Part shown: piece after piece, positions 27,247 to 35,550 of the stretch
How the letters are laid out: the number at the start of each line of letters is the position of its first letter
How positions within the stretch are numbered: position 1 is the stretch's first letter
NCBI RefSeq assembly: GCF_049647105.1
Contig: NZ_JBARWZ010000147.1
Span: 1 to 64,000 of the forward strand
Direction: 5' to 3'
Length of the DNA stretch: 64,000 nucleotides
Origin: Actinophytocola sp049647105
GTDB lineage: Bacteria > Actinomycetota > Actinomycetes > Mycobacteriales > Pseudonocardiaceae
Notes under the pieces: generated by a model
Database searches by the model: none
What the model saw: the letters and a program-made list of their open reading frames with translations, nothing else
What the model was told of the DNA's origin: nothing
Made by a program: the position numbers and the translations under genes

Positions 27247-28815
27247 TCAACTCACTCGGCGCTCTTCGCCTTGCCAGAAGCGCTCGCGCAGCTCGCGGCG
27301 CAGGATCTTGCCGCTCGGGTTGCGTGGCACCTTCTCGATGAACTCGTACCGCAGCGGCTGCTTGAACGTCGCCAGCTTGCCCGTGAGGAACAGGGCCAGC
27401 TCGCGCTCCGTCAACGTCTCGCCCTCGACCGGGACGACGAAGGCGTGCACGATCTCGCCCCAGCGCTCGTCCGGGACGCCGACGACCGCGGACTCCGCGA
27501 CCTTCTCGTGCTTGCCGATGACGTTCTCGATCTCGGCGGGGTACACGTTCTCGCCCGCGACGATGATCATGTCCTTGATGCGGTCGCGGATGAACAGGTA
27601 GCCGTCCTCGTCGAGGACGCCAGCGTCACCCGTCACGACCCAGCCGTCGACCAGCGTCTTCGCGGTGGCCTCCGGCAGGTTCCAGTACTCCAGCATCGCC
27701 GCGGGGGTACGCAGCCACACCTCGCCCACCTCACCGGCGGGCAGCGGGTTGCCATCGGCGTCCGCGACCTTCACGTCGAAGCTCGGGTAGGCGCGGCCCG
27801 CGGCCTGCATCCGCCCGCTGTCCGGCGTGTGGTCGGCAGGCGGCAGGCACATCGCGGTGTTGCCGGTCTCCGTCAGCCCGTAGATCTGGGCGAACTCGCA
27901 ACCGAACCCCTCGACGCACCTGGCGAGCAGCGCAGCGGAGATCGGGGCGCCGCCGTAGATGACCTTGCGCAGCGTGGTGAAGTCGTCCTTCGTCACGCCG
28001 GGCTCGGCGAGCAGGAGCCGCATCATCGCGGGCACCAGACATGCCGTCGTGACGCCGAGTGTCCTGATCAGCTCCACCGCGCCCGCCGTGGTGAACTCCC
28101 GCATCACGACGTTGGTGGCACCCGCCGTGAAACCCTGCGTCGCCCACCAGATGCCGCCGATGTGGAAGCCCGCCATGCCGATGAGGCTGACATCCTCGGG
28201 GTAGAAGTCGATCCACTTCTCCCCGGCCTCGGCGAGTGCGTTGCGTACCGCGAAGAAGCTGCGGTGCCCGAGCACGACACCCTTCGGCAGTCCGGTGGTG
28301 CCGCTCGTGTACATCTGCACGAGCGGCGTGTCCGGCGTGACCCGGCCGAGCACGTTCGTGTCCGGCTGCGCCGCCAGCCACGACGTGAACCCGGCGCCCG
28401 GCGCGTCCGGCGTGTCCAGCCGTACCACGGTGGTCAGCTGCGGCAGCTCAGGCGCGAGCCGGTCCGCAGTGGCCTCCGCCGCGGTGTCGGCGAACAGCAC
28501 CGTGGTGCCCGAGTCGCGCAGGATGTGCTCGACCTCGTCGGCGGCGAGTCGCCAGTTGATCGGCACCAGCACGGCACCGCACTTCGCGGCGCCGAACAGC
28601 AGCTCGTAGTAGTGCTCGGACTCCTTGCCCAGGTAGGCGACGCGGTCACCCGCGCGGACACCGCCGGCCTGGAGGCCGTGCGCGACCTGGTTGCTCACCC
28701 GGTGCAGCCCGGCGTAGTCGGTCCGGCGACCCTCGCAGATCATCGCGACCGCGTCCGGCTGCTTCGCGGCATGGGCTCGCACCACGTCGACGAGCGTCCG
28801 CAACTGGGGTGCCAC
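27247..28815 (-). CDS. Acyl-ACP/CoA ligase of the isonitrile lipopeptide pathway (ScoC/FadD10-like)
   Basis: This is an ANL adenylating enzyme of 522 residues with complete motifs: YTSGTTGLPKG (A3), YGLTETGNT (A5), VVTGDAGVLDEDGYL (A7), RIKDMIIVAGENVYP (A8) and NPSGKILRRELR with the catalytic lysine (A10). In isonitrile lipopeptide clusters an enzyme of this type loads an alpha,beta-unsaturated fatty acid onto the small ACP. The neighbouring FcoT-like thioesterase 123 bases upstream on the same strand, and the ACP, oxygenase and NRPS at 43-48 kb, support that role. GTG 28815 follows AGGAGG; a TTG 18 bases earlier is weaker. As a single gene it could equally be a generic fatty acyl-CoA ligase. 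Confidence 0.85.
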   Translation of the reverse strand: MAPQLRTLVDVVRAHAAKQPDAVAMICEGRRTDYAGLHRVSNQVAHGLQAGGVRAGDRVAYLGKESEHYYELLFGAAKCGAVLVPINWRLAADEVEHILRDSGTTVLFADTAAEATADRLAPELPQLTTVVRLDTPDAPGAGFTSWLAAQPDTNVLGRVTPDTPLVQMYTSGTTGLPKGVVLGHRSFFAVRNALAEAGEKWIDFYPEDVSLIGMAGFHIGGIWWATQGFTAGATNVVMREFTTAGAVELIRTLGVTTACLVPAMMRLLLAEPGVTKDDFTTLRKVIYGGAPISAALLARCVEGFGCEFAQIYGLTETGNTAMCLPPADHTPDSGRMQAAGRAYPSFDVKVADADGNPLPAGEVGEVWLRTPAAMLEYWNLPEATAKTLVDGWVVTGDAGVLDEDGYLFIRDRIKDMIIVAGENVYPAEIENVIGKHEKVAESAVVGVPDERWGEIVHAFVVPVEGETLTERELALFLTGKLATFKQPLRYEFIEKVPRNPSGKILRRELRERFWQGEERRVS

Positions 28816-28938
28816 GATGTCCTCCTGTGTCAATTTGGTCGCTTCGCTCCTCCGCTAAGCCACCGTCTTCCCTCCTGCGCGCGGAAGCCCCTGGGCTCGT
28901 ACCTCGCGCAGGGACTTCCGTACTCCGAAAGGTGCTGG

Positions 28939-29496
28939 TCAGGCCGCGCGCAGCTTCATGCCAGGCGGGTCGACCAGTGCCATCCGGACCTCACCCTCGG
29001 CGTAGCCGCCGTTCTCGTCCCAGAAGCGCCACGGCATGTCGACCTTCAGGACCGGACGGCTGCGGTTGGTCTCGGCGAACTCGGCGAAGGACACCTCACC
29101 ACTGAAGTCCGCCGAGTCGATCGGGCGCTTGAAGTTGCTGGAGAACCTCGCGATGAGGATGTCCGGCAGCTGCTTGGCCCAGTAGTCCTCCATCGACCAC
29201 GCGTCGAACGCGCTGAGCGCGCGCTCCTGCACGCACTTGGCGATCAGGTAGTACATCAGCTGGTTGAAGCAGATGTTCACCTCGACCGAGTTGAGGTGGC
29301 CCGTGTCGTCGATGTAGCAGGGGAACGGGATGGCGAACCGGCCCTCCGCGCTCGCCAGCCCGTCCGACACCGCCACCGTCGCCGACTTCAGGTACTCGGT
29401 CTTCGGGCGCGCATAAGGGCGCAGTACGTCCGAGAGCAGTGCCGGGTCGTTGGCGAAGTTCGTTTCGCCGGAATTGTTGTTCGGCAATACTGTCAT
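28939..29496 (-). CDS. FcoT-like thioesterase of the isonitrile pathway (ScoD/Rv0098-like)
   Basis: This is a hot-dog-fold protein of 185 residues resembling the FcoT thioesterase domain family. In the mycobacterial nrp and streptomycete sco-type clusters its homologue adds glycine to the enoyl-ACP and releases the beta-amino acid carrying the N-carboxymethyl group that becomes the isonitrile. Visible features are GRFAIPFPCYIDDTGHLNSV, FNQLMYYLIAKCVQE and VSFAEFAETNRSRPVLKVDM. Two ATG codons are adjacent; the second (29496) has the better distance from GAGGAG. It is co-oriented with the ligase and lies between it and the SARP gene. Confidence 0.85.
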   Translation of the reverse strand: MTVLPNNNSGETNFANDPALLSDVLRPYARPKTEYLKSATVAVSDGLASAEGRFAIPFPCYIDDTGHLNSVEVNICFNQLMYYLIAKCVQERALSAFDAWSMEDYWAKQLPDILIARFSSNFKRPIDSADFSGEVSFAEFAETNRSRPVLKVDMPWRFWDENGGYAEGEVRMALVDPPGMKLRAA

Positions 29497-29549
29497 CATT
29501 TCCTCCTCGGCGCGCCCACGCGATTCGAATCGACCGTAATCGGTGCTGG

Positions 29550-30587
29550 TCATCCCCCGGTAACAGCGGACGAATTGTCGCGCCGCCGCGGCTGCTGACC
29601 GGACCGCACGAGCCGGTCGAGCAGCATGTCGGAGGTGAGCGACCGGTCGGCCAGCACCGGGTCGGTCGACAGCAGGGCCATGTGCAGCGCCCGGATCCGG
29701 TCGGATGGCTCGATGCCCAGCTCGTGCAGCATCCGCTGCCGGAAGCGCATGAAGACCTCCAGCGCGGCGGACGCCCGGCCCGCCCGGTACAGCGCGATCA
29801 TCAGCATCGTGTGGGCCGACTCGTGCAGCGGGTGCTCGACGACGAGCGAGGCCAGCTCGCTGATCATCTCACGGTGCCTGCCGATGCACAGGTCCGCGTC
29901 GATCCTGGTGGTGTGCGCGTAGAACCGGCGCTCCTCCAGTCGTGCGACCTGGGCCCGCAGAAGGGTTCCCCACTGTCCATGATGGACCACGTTGCCGCGC
30001 CACAGGGCCAGCGAGCGCCGCAGGTCGGTGGCGGCCTTGTCGTAGTCGCCTGCGTGCATCGCGGCCGAGCCCGCCGTGACCAGCTGATCGAACTCGGTGA
30101 TGTCGAGCTGCTGCGGGTCGACCCGCAGCACGTAACCACCGGAGCAGGTCTGCAGCACGTCGCTGGTGATGTACTCGACGGACAGGCCGAGCACGGAACG
30201 GAATAGCCTGCGCAGCTTGAACATGTAGGTCTGCAGCGTCGAGTGCGCGGTGCGTGGGGCGCCGTCACTCCACAGCTCCCGCGCCAGCACGGACGCGCCG
30301 ACCGGCTTGTTGGCGTTGAACAGCAACGTGGACAGGATCAGCCGCAGCTTCGGCGCGCTCGGCGCCACGTCCAGTTCCCCGTGCCGGATGACCAGCGGTC
30401 CGAGCAGTTCGAAGCGCAGGTCGGCGAGCGGGTTCTGCTCGGGGGTGCGGGGTCGCACCAGCGTGTTGGCCTCGGCGGCCGTGTCCTCGTCGGGTCCGGG
30501 GGGTGATGTCGTCTCCAGGAGAGTCGCGAGGAGGGCGAGCTTCTCCTCGTGCGTCATCATTCCCAGCTCATCTAATTTGGTAACCAT
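29550..30587 (-). CDS. SARP family transcriptional activator
   Basis: This is a SARP activator of about 345 residues. An N-terminal extension of about 60 residues (MVTKLDELGMMTHEEK, then an acidic low-complexity stretch) precedes the DNA-binding domain (LRFELLGPLVIRHGELDV, APKLRLILSTLLFNANKPV) and the BTAD (LDITEFDQLVTAGSAAMHAG to LGIEPSDRIRALHMALLS). ATG 30587 with GAGGT upstream is preferred; in-frame starts at 30686 and 30560 are possible. It is divergent from the YcaO gene and 53 bases upstream of the thioesterase gene, so it may activate both. The residue pattern differs clearly from the other SARP at 12769. Confidence 0.88.
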   Translation of the reverse strand: MVTKLDELGMMTHEEKLALLATLLETTSPPGPDEDTAAEANTLVRPRTPEQNPLADLRFELLGPLVIRHGELDVAPSAPKLRLILSTLLFNANKPVGASVLARELWSDGAPRTAHSTLQTYMFKLRRLFRSVLGLSVEYITSDVLQTCSGGYVLRVDPQQLDITEFDQLVTAGSAAMHAGDYDKAATDLRRSLALWRGNVVHHGQWGTLLRAQVARLEERRFYAHTTRIDADLCIGRHREMISELASLVVEHPLHESAHTMLMIALYRAGRASAALEVFMRFRQRMLHELGIEPSDRIRALHMALLSTDPVLADRSLTSDMLLDRLVRSGQQPRRRDNSSAVTGG

Positions 30588-30826
30588 TTTCGGGACCTCG
30601 CTATCAGCCAGATCCACCGCACTTTCCGCCGCCGACGGGGTGTACCGGCGGGATAGTCCCGGCAGGATGCGACGATCGGTGAACATGGATATCAGGACAT
30701 CATCACGGTATTCCGAGGCGGCGCCGTGCCGATAGTGACGCCGTCATAAATGGGCAGTGAGTAACCGAGATGCAGCACATGAGTGGTGCACTTGTCCAGT
30801 AGTACGTGCGCGACGCACGCTTGGGC

Positions 30827-30855
30827 TCAAGCGAGGCTCAAGCGGCGGTCAAGTG
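30827..30855 (+). promoter_or_regulatory. SARP-type heptamer direct repeats upstream of YcaO
   Basis: Three heptamers, TCAAGCG (30827), TCAAGCG (30838) and TCAAGTG (30849), are spaced exactly 11 bases apart, the helical-turn spacing typical of SARP binding sites. They end 12 bases before the YcaO ATG, unusually close, so either the promoter is atypical, the start codon is later, or the site serves the divergent SARP gene. The remaining 240 bases of this gap show no gene. Confidence 0.55.
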
Positions 30856-30867
30856 CGAGGAGAAGTC

Positions 30868-33204
30868 ATGACCACCTCAAGCAAGGAGAGCGGGCTACGC
30901 ATCGGGTTCAAGCGGCACCTGCGGGCACACGTCGTCCGCGGGGAGGCGGTGTACCTGCTCTCCGAGCGTGACGCGACCTCCGTGGCGGGTGCGCACGTCG
31001 AGGCGCTCGCTCCACTCCTCGACGGCAGCCGTGACCTGGCGGAACTGTGCCGGGACATCCCCGATGGGCTGACACTGGCGGAGGCGGGCTCGGTCGTGAC
31101 GAGCCTCGTCGACGCCGGGCTGGTGGCGCTGCGTGAGCCCACCGAGGACGCCGACCCGCCGAGCCTCGCCTACTGGGAGGCCGCTGGCCTTGAGCCAGCG
31201 GGGGTCGTGCGCACGGTGCGGAACACGTCGGTCTCGACGATCTTCCTCGGCGCCGACGACGGCGCCGACGACGGCATCGACGCCGTCACCGCGACCGCCG
31301 CCCTGCGCGCCGCCGGGCTGACCACCGTCCCCGGCAGTGCCGACCGGCTCACCGACGACACCGCCCTGTCGGTCGTGCTGTGCGAGGACTACCTCGACCC
31401 GGCGCTGCCCCGCATCGACGCACTGCACCGCGCGGCGGGCCGCCCGTGGCTGCTCGCGAAGCCGGGTGGCACACAGGTGTGGATCGGGCCGTTCTTCGGA
31501 CGGCGGGAAGACGACCAGGAACACGAGCCCGCCGCCTGCTGGCACTGTCTCGCGCACCGGCTGCGCGGCCACCGCCAGGCCGAGACGCACCTGCGGACCA
31601 GGCTCGACCACCAGGTCCCGCTCATCCCGCCCTCGGTGTCGCTGCCGCCGCTCGGCGCGGCCGCGATGCACCTCGTCGCGCTGGAGGCGGTCAAGTGGGT
31701 CGCCGGCATGCGCACCGAGAGCCAGCGCGCGGTGTGGACGCTCGACAGCCTCGACCTGAGCGGTCGCCGCCACGAGCTGCCGGCGCGCCCCCAGTGCCCG
31801 TCGTGCGGGGATTCCGGCCTCATGAGCGAGCAGGCGCGCCGCCCGGTCACCATCGAGCACCGGAACAAGACCAGCCGCTCCGGCGGCGGGCACCGGTCGA
31901 GCCCGCCGGAGGACGTGCTCGCCGCCCACGAGCACCTGATCAGCCCGGTCACCGGCATCCTCAAGGAGATCACGAAGGACTCGCGCGGCCCGTCGTTCTT
32001 CAACTCCTTCCGCGCAGGGCCCAACCTCGCGCTGAACGCGCGCAGGCACTTCGACCACCTGCGCTCGGCCCGCGCGGAGAACGGCGGCAAGGGCATCACC
32101 CCGCTGCACGGCAAGGTGAGCGCGCTGTGCGAGGCGATCGAGCGGCACAGCGGCTACTTCCACGGCGACGAGGAACGTGTCGTCGCGAGCTATGCGCAGC
32201 TCGGCGACGACGCCGTGCACCCGCGCGAATGCCTGCTGTTCGACGAGCGCCAGTACGCAGGCCGCGCGGAGTGGAACTCGACGCACTCTTCGTTCCAGTA
32301 CGTGTGCGAGCCGTTCGACGAGCACGCGGTGACCAGCTGGACGCCGGTGTGGTCGCTCACGCAACAGCGGCATCGCCTCCTGCCGACCGGGATGCTGTAC
32401 TTCGACGTCCCCGCCGAGCACGGCGGCGGCGGCTCGCTTTCTGCCGACTCGAACGGCAACGCGGCGGGCAGCAGCCTGGAGGACGCGTTGCTCCAGGGCC
32501 TTTTCGAGGTGGTCGAGCGCGACGCGGTCGCGCTGTGGTGGTACAACCAGACCAGAGCGCCTGGGGTCGACCTCGACAGTTTCGGGGTGCGCTGGATCGA
32601 TGAGTTGCGTGCGGTGTACGCGGCTCTCCATCGCGACGTCTGGGTGCTGGACGTGTCCTCGGACGTTGGGATTCCAACCATGGCCGCGCTGTCTCGTCGC
32701 ACCGACGGGTCGCCAGAGGACGTCATGTTCGGATTCGGGGCACACCTCGATCCGCAGGTGGCGCTGATCCGCGCGCTCACCGAGATGAACCAGTTGATGC
32801 CGGCGGTCGTGTCAGCTCGCGACGGTGAAGACTACGACTGGTCCGACCCCGACGCCGTGCACTGGTGGCGCACCGCCACCTGGGACGGCATGCCGTACCT
32901 GCGGCCAGATCCCGCGGTGCGGCCACGCACACCCGCCGACTACGCGCACGTCCCCACCACGGACCTCCACCAGGACATCACCGATGTCCAGCGGCGGCTG
33001 GAACGACTGGGTCTCGACGTCATGGTCCTCGACCAGACCCGCCCCGACGTCGGGCTCCCCGTGGTGAAGGCGATAGTGCCGGGTATGCGGGGCTTCTGGG
33101 CGCGCTTCGCGCCCGGCAGGATGTTCGACGTGCCCGTCCGGCTCGGCCGTCTCGACGCGCCGACGCCGTACGAGCAGTTGAATCCGATCCCACTATTCGT
33201 GTGA
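30868..33204 (+). CDS. TOMM cyclodehydratase, fused E1-like and YcaO domains
   Basis: This is a protein of 778 residues expected to make azolines from Cys, Ser or Thr of a peptide substrate using ATP. Residues 1-100 look like a leader-peptide recognition fold; an E1/ThiF-like part follows with the zinc tetrad CWHC (about 225) and CPSC (about 310). The YcaO domain starts near residue 345 and carries the ATP-binding signatures ALCEAIERHSGYFHGDE, SNGNAAGSSLEDALLQGLFE and VVERDAVALWWYN. The C-terminus is NPIPLFV, a PxP-like tail of azoline-forming YcaO proteins. ATG 30868 has GCGAGGAG upstream. The dehydrogenase gene follows at once. No precursor peptide lies next to it. Confidence 0.92.
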   Translation: MTTSSKESGLRIGFKRHLRAHVVRGEAVYLLSERDATSVAGAHVEALAPLLDGSRDLAELCRDIPDGLTLAEAGSVVTSLVDAGLVALREPTEDADPPSLAYWEAAGLEPAGVVRTVRNTSVSTIFLGADDGADDGIDAVTATAALRAAGLTTVPGSADRLTDDTALSVVLCEDYLDPALPRIDALHRAAGRPWLLAKPGGTQVWIGPFFGRREDDQEHEPAACWHCLAHRLRGHRQAETHLRTRLDHQVPLIPPSVSLPPLGAAAMHLVALEAVKWVAGMRTESQRAVWTLDSLDLSGRRHELPARPQCPSCGDSGLMSEQARRPVTIEHRNKTSRSGGGHRSSPPEDVLAAHEHLISPVTGILKEITKDSRGPSFFNSFRAGPNLALNARRHFDHLRSARAENGGKGITPLHGKVSALCEAIERHSGYFHGDEERVVASYAQLGDDAVHPRECLLFDERQYAGRAEWNSTHSSFQYVCEPFDEHAVTSWTPVWSLTQQRHRLLPTGMLYFDVPAEHGGGGSLSADSNGNAAGSSLEDALLQGLFEVVERDAVALWWYNQTRAPGVDLDSFGVRWIDELRAVYAALHRDVWVLDVSSDVGIPTMAALSRRTDGSPEDVMFGFGAHLDPQVALIRALTEMNQLMPAVVSARDGEDYDWSDPDAVHWWRTATWDGMPYLRPDPAVRPRTPADYAHVPTTDLHQDITDVQRRLERLGLDVMVLDQTRPDVGLPVVKAIVPGMRGFWARFAPGRMFDVPVRLGRLDAPTPYEQLNPIPLFV

Positions 33205-33254
33205 ACGTGATGTATTACGCGGGCGGCGTGTGCATGCACACCGAGGAGCGACAA

Positions 33255-34703
33255 GTGCCATCCGAAACCGGCACTCCACCCGACGTGAGCCTTCCCCTGT
33301 GGTCCTTCAGGGACGACGTGGTCATCGAGCCTGCTGCGGGCGGCAGCCTGATCGTGCTGACCCGATGGGGAGATGTCCTGGTGGACTCGCCCGCGCCGGC
33401 GATCGTGGACAGCCTGTACCGGATGACGCTGGGACCGGTCGAGCTCACGAACGTCGACGGCCTTGACCGCGACGACCTGCTCACCGTGCTCGCACGGTTG
33501 CCGGGCTGCGTCGTGCGGTCGCTCGGCCTGAAGGAGACGGCGACACCGCTGCTGTCGGCGGTGCCCCTCTCGCCAGGCGATGTCCTCGAACTGCCCGGCA
33601 TCGACGACAAACAGCCGGTCCGGCTGTCCCGGTTCGCGATCGTCCGGGAGACCGGCGGGGAGCTGGTGGTCGAGTCGCCGCTGTCGCACCACCGGGTCGT
33701 CCTGCACCGGCCGCTGACCACGTGGGTGGTCGGCGCGCTCGGACGGCCGACCACCGCGAGTGCCATCGCGCAGGGCATCAACGTGACCAGGGGCCTGATG
33801 ACCGAGATGCTCGCCTACCTCGTGGCCACCGGGATGGTCGTGACCGGCGAGACCGGCCGCGCTAGACCCGTCTTCGCCGAGGACACCGACCCCGATCTGC
33901 GCACCTGGTCCCCGCACGATCTCCTGTTCCACTCCCGCAGCAGGCTCGGCAGGCACGACGACGCCGCGGGGGCGGCGTTTCGCAACGTGTCCGACCTGCC
34001 GCCACTGCCCGTCGTGCGGCCGGTGCCCGCAGGCACCCGGTTCCCGCTGCACCAACCGGATCTGTCCGTGCCCGCGCCGGGCGAGCTGTCGCTGACCGAG
34101 GCCGTCGAACAGCGGCACTCGGTGCGCGAGTTCGCCGACGACGGCCCCTCCGTGCATCAGCTCGGCGAATTGCTGTTCCGGACCGCGCGGGTCCGCTCGC
34201 AGACCGAGGCGGTCGGCGCGGGCGGGGTGCGCTACCGCGTCTCGGAGCGCCCGTACCCGAGTGCCGGGTCGCTGTACGAGCTGGACCTGTACCTCACCGT
34301 GGACCGCTGCGACGGCCTGCCGCGCGGGATCTACCACTACGACCCGGAAGGCCACGCGCTCACGCTCGTCAACGAGAACGCCGCGCACGCGGACGAGTTG
34401 CTCGACAGCGCGATGGTGCAGCTGGGGACGAGCGGGCGACCGCCGACGCTCATCACGATGACCGCCAGGATGGGCAGGCTGTCGTGGGTGTACGACGGCA
34501 TCGCCTACGCGACGACGCTCAAGCACGTCGGCGTACTGCAGCAGACGATGTACCTGGTCGCGACGATGCTGGGGCTCGCACCGTGTGCGGTCGCGACCGG
34601 CGACAGCGAGATGGCGACGGCCGCGTTCGGGCTCGACTGGCCCGCCGAGGTCAGCGTCGGCGAATTCGTCGTGGGGCTGCCGCTTACCCAGGTTCCGTCA
34701 TGA
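33255..34703 (+). CDS. SagB-type FMN dehydrogenase of the TOMM module
   Basis: This is a protein of 482 residues that should oxidise azolines to azoles with FMN. The first 250 residues are a poorly conserved region often found in two-part SagB proteins. The nitroreductase domain (about 275-480) has EQRHSVREFADD, RPYPSAGSLYELDLYL and GLAPCAVATGD. GTG 33255 is chosen because GAGGAG lies six bases upstream; GTG 33201 and ATG 33210, which overlap or touch the YcaO stop, are alternatives. It forms a two-gene unit with the YcaO gene. Confidence 0.9.
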   Translation: MPSETGTPPDVSLPLWSFRDDVVIEPAAGGSLIVLTRWGDVLVDSPAPAIVDSLYRMTLGPVELTNVDGLDRDDLLTVLARLPGCVVRSLGLKETATPLLSAVPLSPGDVLELPGIDDKQPVRLSRFAIVRETGGELVVESPLSHHRVVLHRPLTTWVVGALGRPTTASAIAQGINVTRGLMTEMLAYLVATGMVVTGETGRARPVFAEDTDPDLRTWSPHDLLFHSRSRLGRHDDAAGAAFRNVSDLPPLPVVRPVPAGTRFPLHQPDLSVPAPGELSLTEAVEQRHSVREFADDGPSVHQLGELLFRTARVRSQTEAVGAGGVRYRVSERPYPSAGSLYELDLYLTVDRCDGLPRGIYHYDPEGHALTLVNENAAHADELLDSAMVQLGTSGRPPTLITMTARMGRLSWVYDGIAYATTLKHVGVLQQTMYLVATMLGLAPCAVATGDSEMATAAFGLDWPAEVSVGEFVVGLPLTQVPS

Positions 34704-34861
34704 CGGAACGCGCCTGGTCAGATGCGGTCCGTGGTGTGCATTCCGGGTTGCGCCGAACGGCCCCGACCGACCGCTGGGAAGCGGATAATGATTACTGCGT
34801 AGCCACCCGCCCGCGTGGTAGAACACATGGCGAATCGGGCAGCTCGGAGGTACATCCGCGA

Positions 34862-35467
34862 ATGATCAAGGTCATGCTGGCCGAGGACATGCACATGGTC
34901 CGCGGAGCCCTCGTCGCGCTGCTCAACCTCGAGCCCGACATCGAGGTGGTGGCCGAGGTCTCCAACGGCACCGACATCCTGGCCACCGCACAGAAGTTCA
35001 GACCGGACGTCGCCGTGGTCGACATCGACCTGCCCGGCAAGGACGGACTGACCGCGGTCGGCGAGGTCCACGAGCACCTGCCGGAGATCCGGACACTGAT
35101 CCTCACCGGGCTCGGCAGGCCGGGGAACCTGCGCCGCGCGTTGTCGGCGAAAGTGGCGGGCTTCCTGCTCAAGGACGCGCCACCGGCCCAGCTGGCCGAC
35201 GCCATCCGCAGTGTGGCGGCGGGACAACGGGTCGTCGACAGCCAGCTCGCGATGGCGGCGTGGGACAGCGCGGAATGCCCGCTGACCGCACGGGAGACCG
35301 AGGTGCTCCGCCTCACCGCGGAAGGGTTGCAGGCAGTCGACATCGCGTCACGCCTGTTCCTGTCGGTCGGCACCGTCCGCAACTACCTGACGACGGTCAT
35401 CGGCAAGCTCGCCGCCCGCAACCGCGTCGACGCGATCCGCATCGCCCGCGAAGCGGGCTGGCTCTGA
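34862..35467 (+). CDS. NarL/LuxR-type response regulator
   Basis: This is a regulator of 201 residues: receiver domain (MIKVMLAEDMHMVRGALVAL, phospho-acceptor Asp in VAVVDIDLPGKDG, conserved Lys in GFLLKDAPP) and a C-terminal LuxR helix-turn-helix (LTARETEVLRLTAEGLQAVD to LSVGTVRNYLTTVIGKLAAR). The same frame is open back to an ATG at 34700 that overlaps the dehydrogenase stop, but homology begins at 34862. It pairs with the convergent sensor kinase at 35551 and may be co-transcribed with the TOMM genes. Confidence 0.93.
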   Translation: MIKVMLAEDMHMVRGALVALLNLEPDIEVVAEVSNGTDILATAQKFRPDVAVVDIDLPGKDGLTAVGEVHEHLPEIRTLILTGLGRPGNLRRALSAKVAGFLLKDAPPAQLADAIRSVAAGQRVVDSQLAMAAWDSAECPLTARETEVLRLTAEGLQAVDIASRLFLSVGTVRNYLTTVIGKLAARNRVDAIRIAREAGWL

Positions 35468-35490
35468 GCGTTCCCCGGGTGGCAAGCCAA

Positions 35491-35533
35491 GAAGGCGCTT
35501 CCGGGACACAGTCCGTGTCCTGAAAGCGCCTTC
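35491..35533. terminator. Bidirectional hairpin between response regulator and kinase
   Basis: GAAGGCGCTTCCGGGACAC and GTGTCCTGAAAGCGCCTTC form a 19-base stem with two mismatches around a 5-base loop. It lies between the convergent regulator and kinase genes and belongs to the GCGCTTTC hairpin family. Confidence 0.75.
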
Positions 35534-35550
35534 GAGACAACCGGCCCGCG

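Noticed and set aside
34700..34861. A 54-codon extension or separate small gene between dehydrogenase and response regulator
   Set aside because: The frame is continuous with the response regulator but shows no conserved features; regulator homology starts at 34862.
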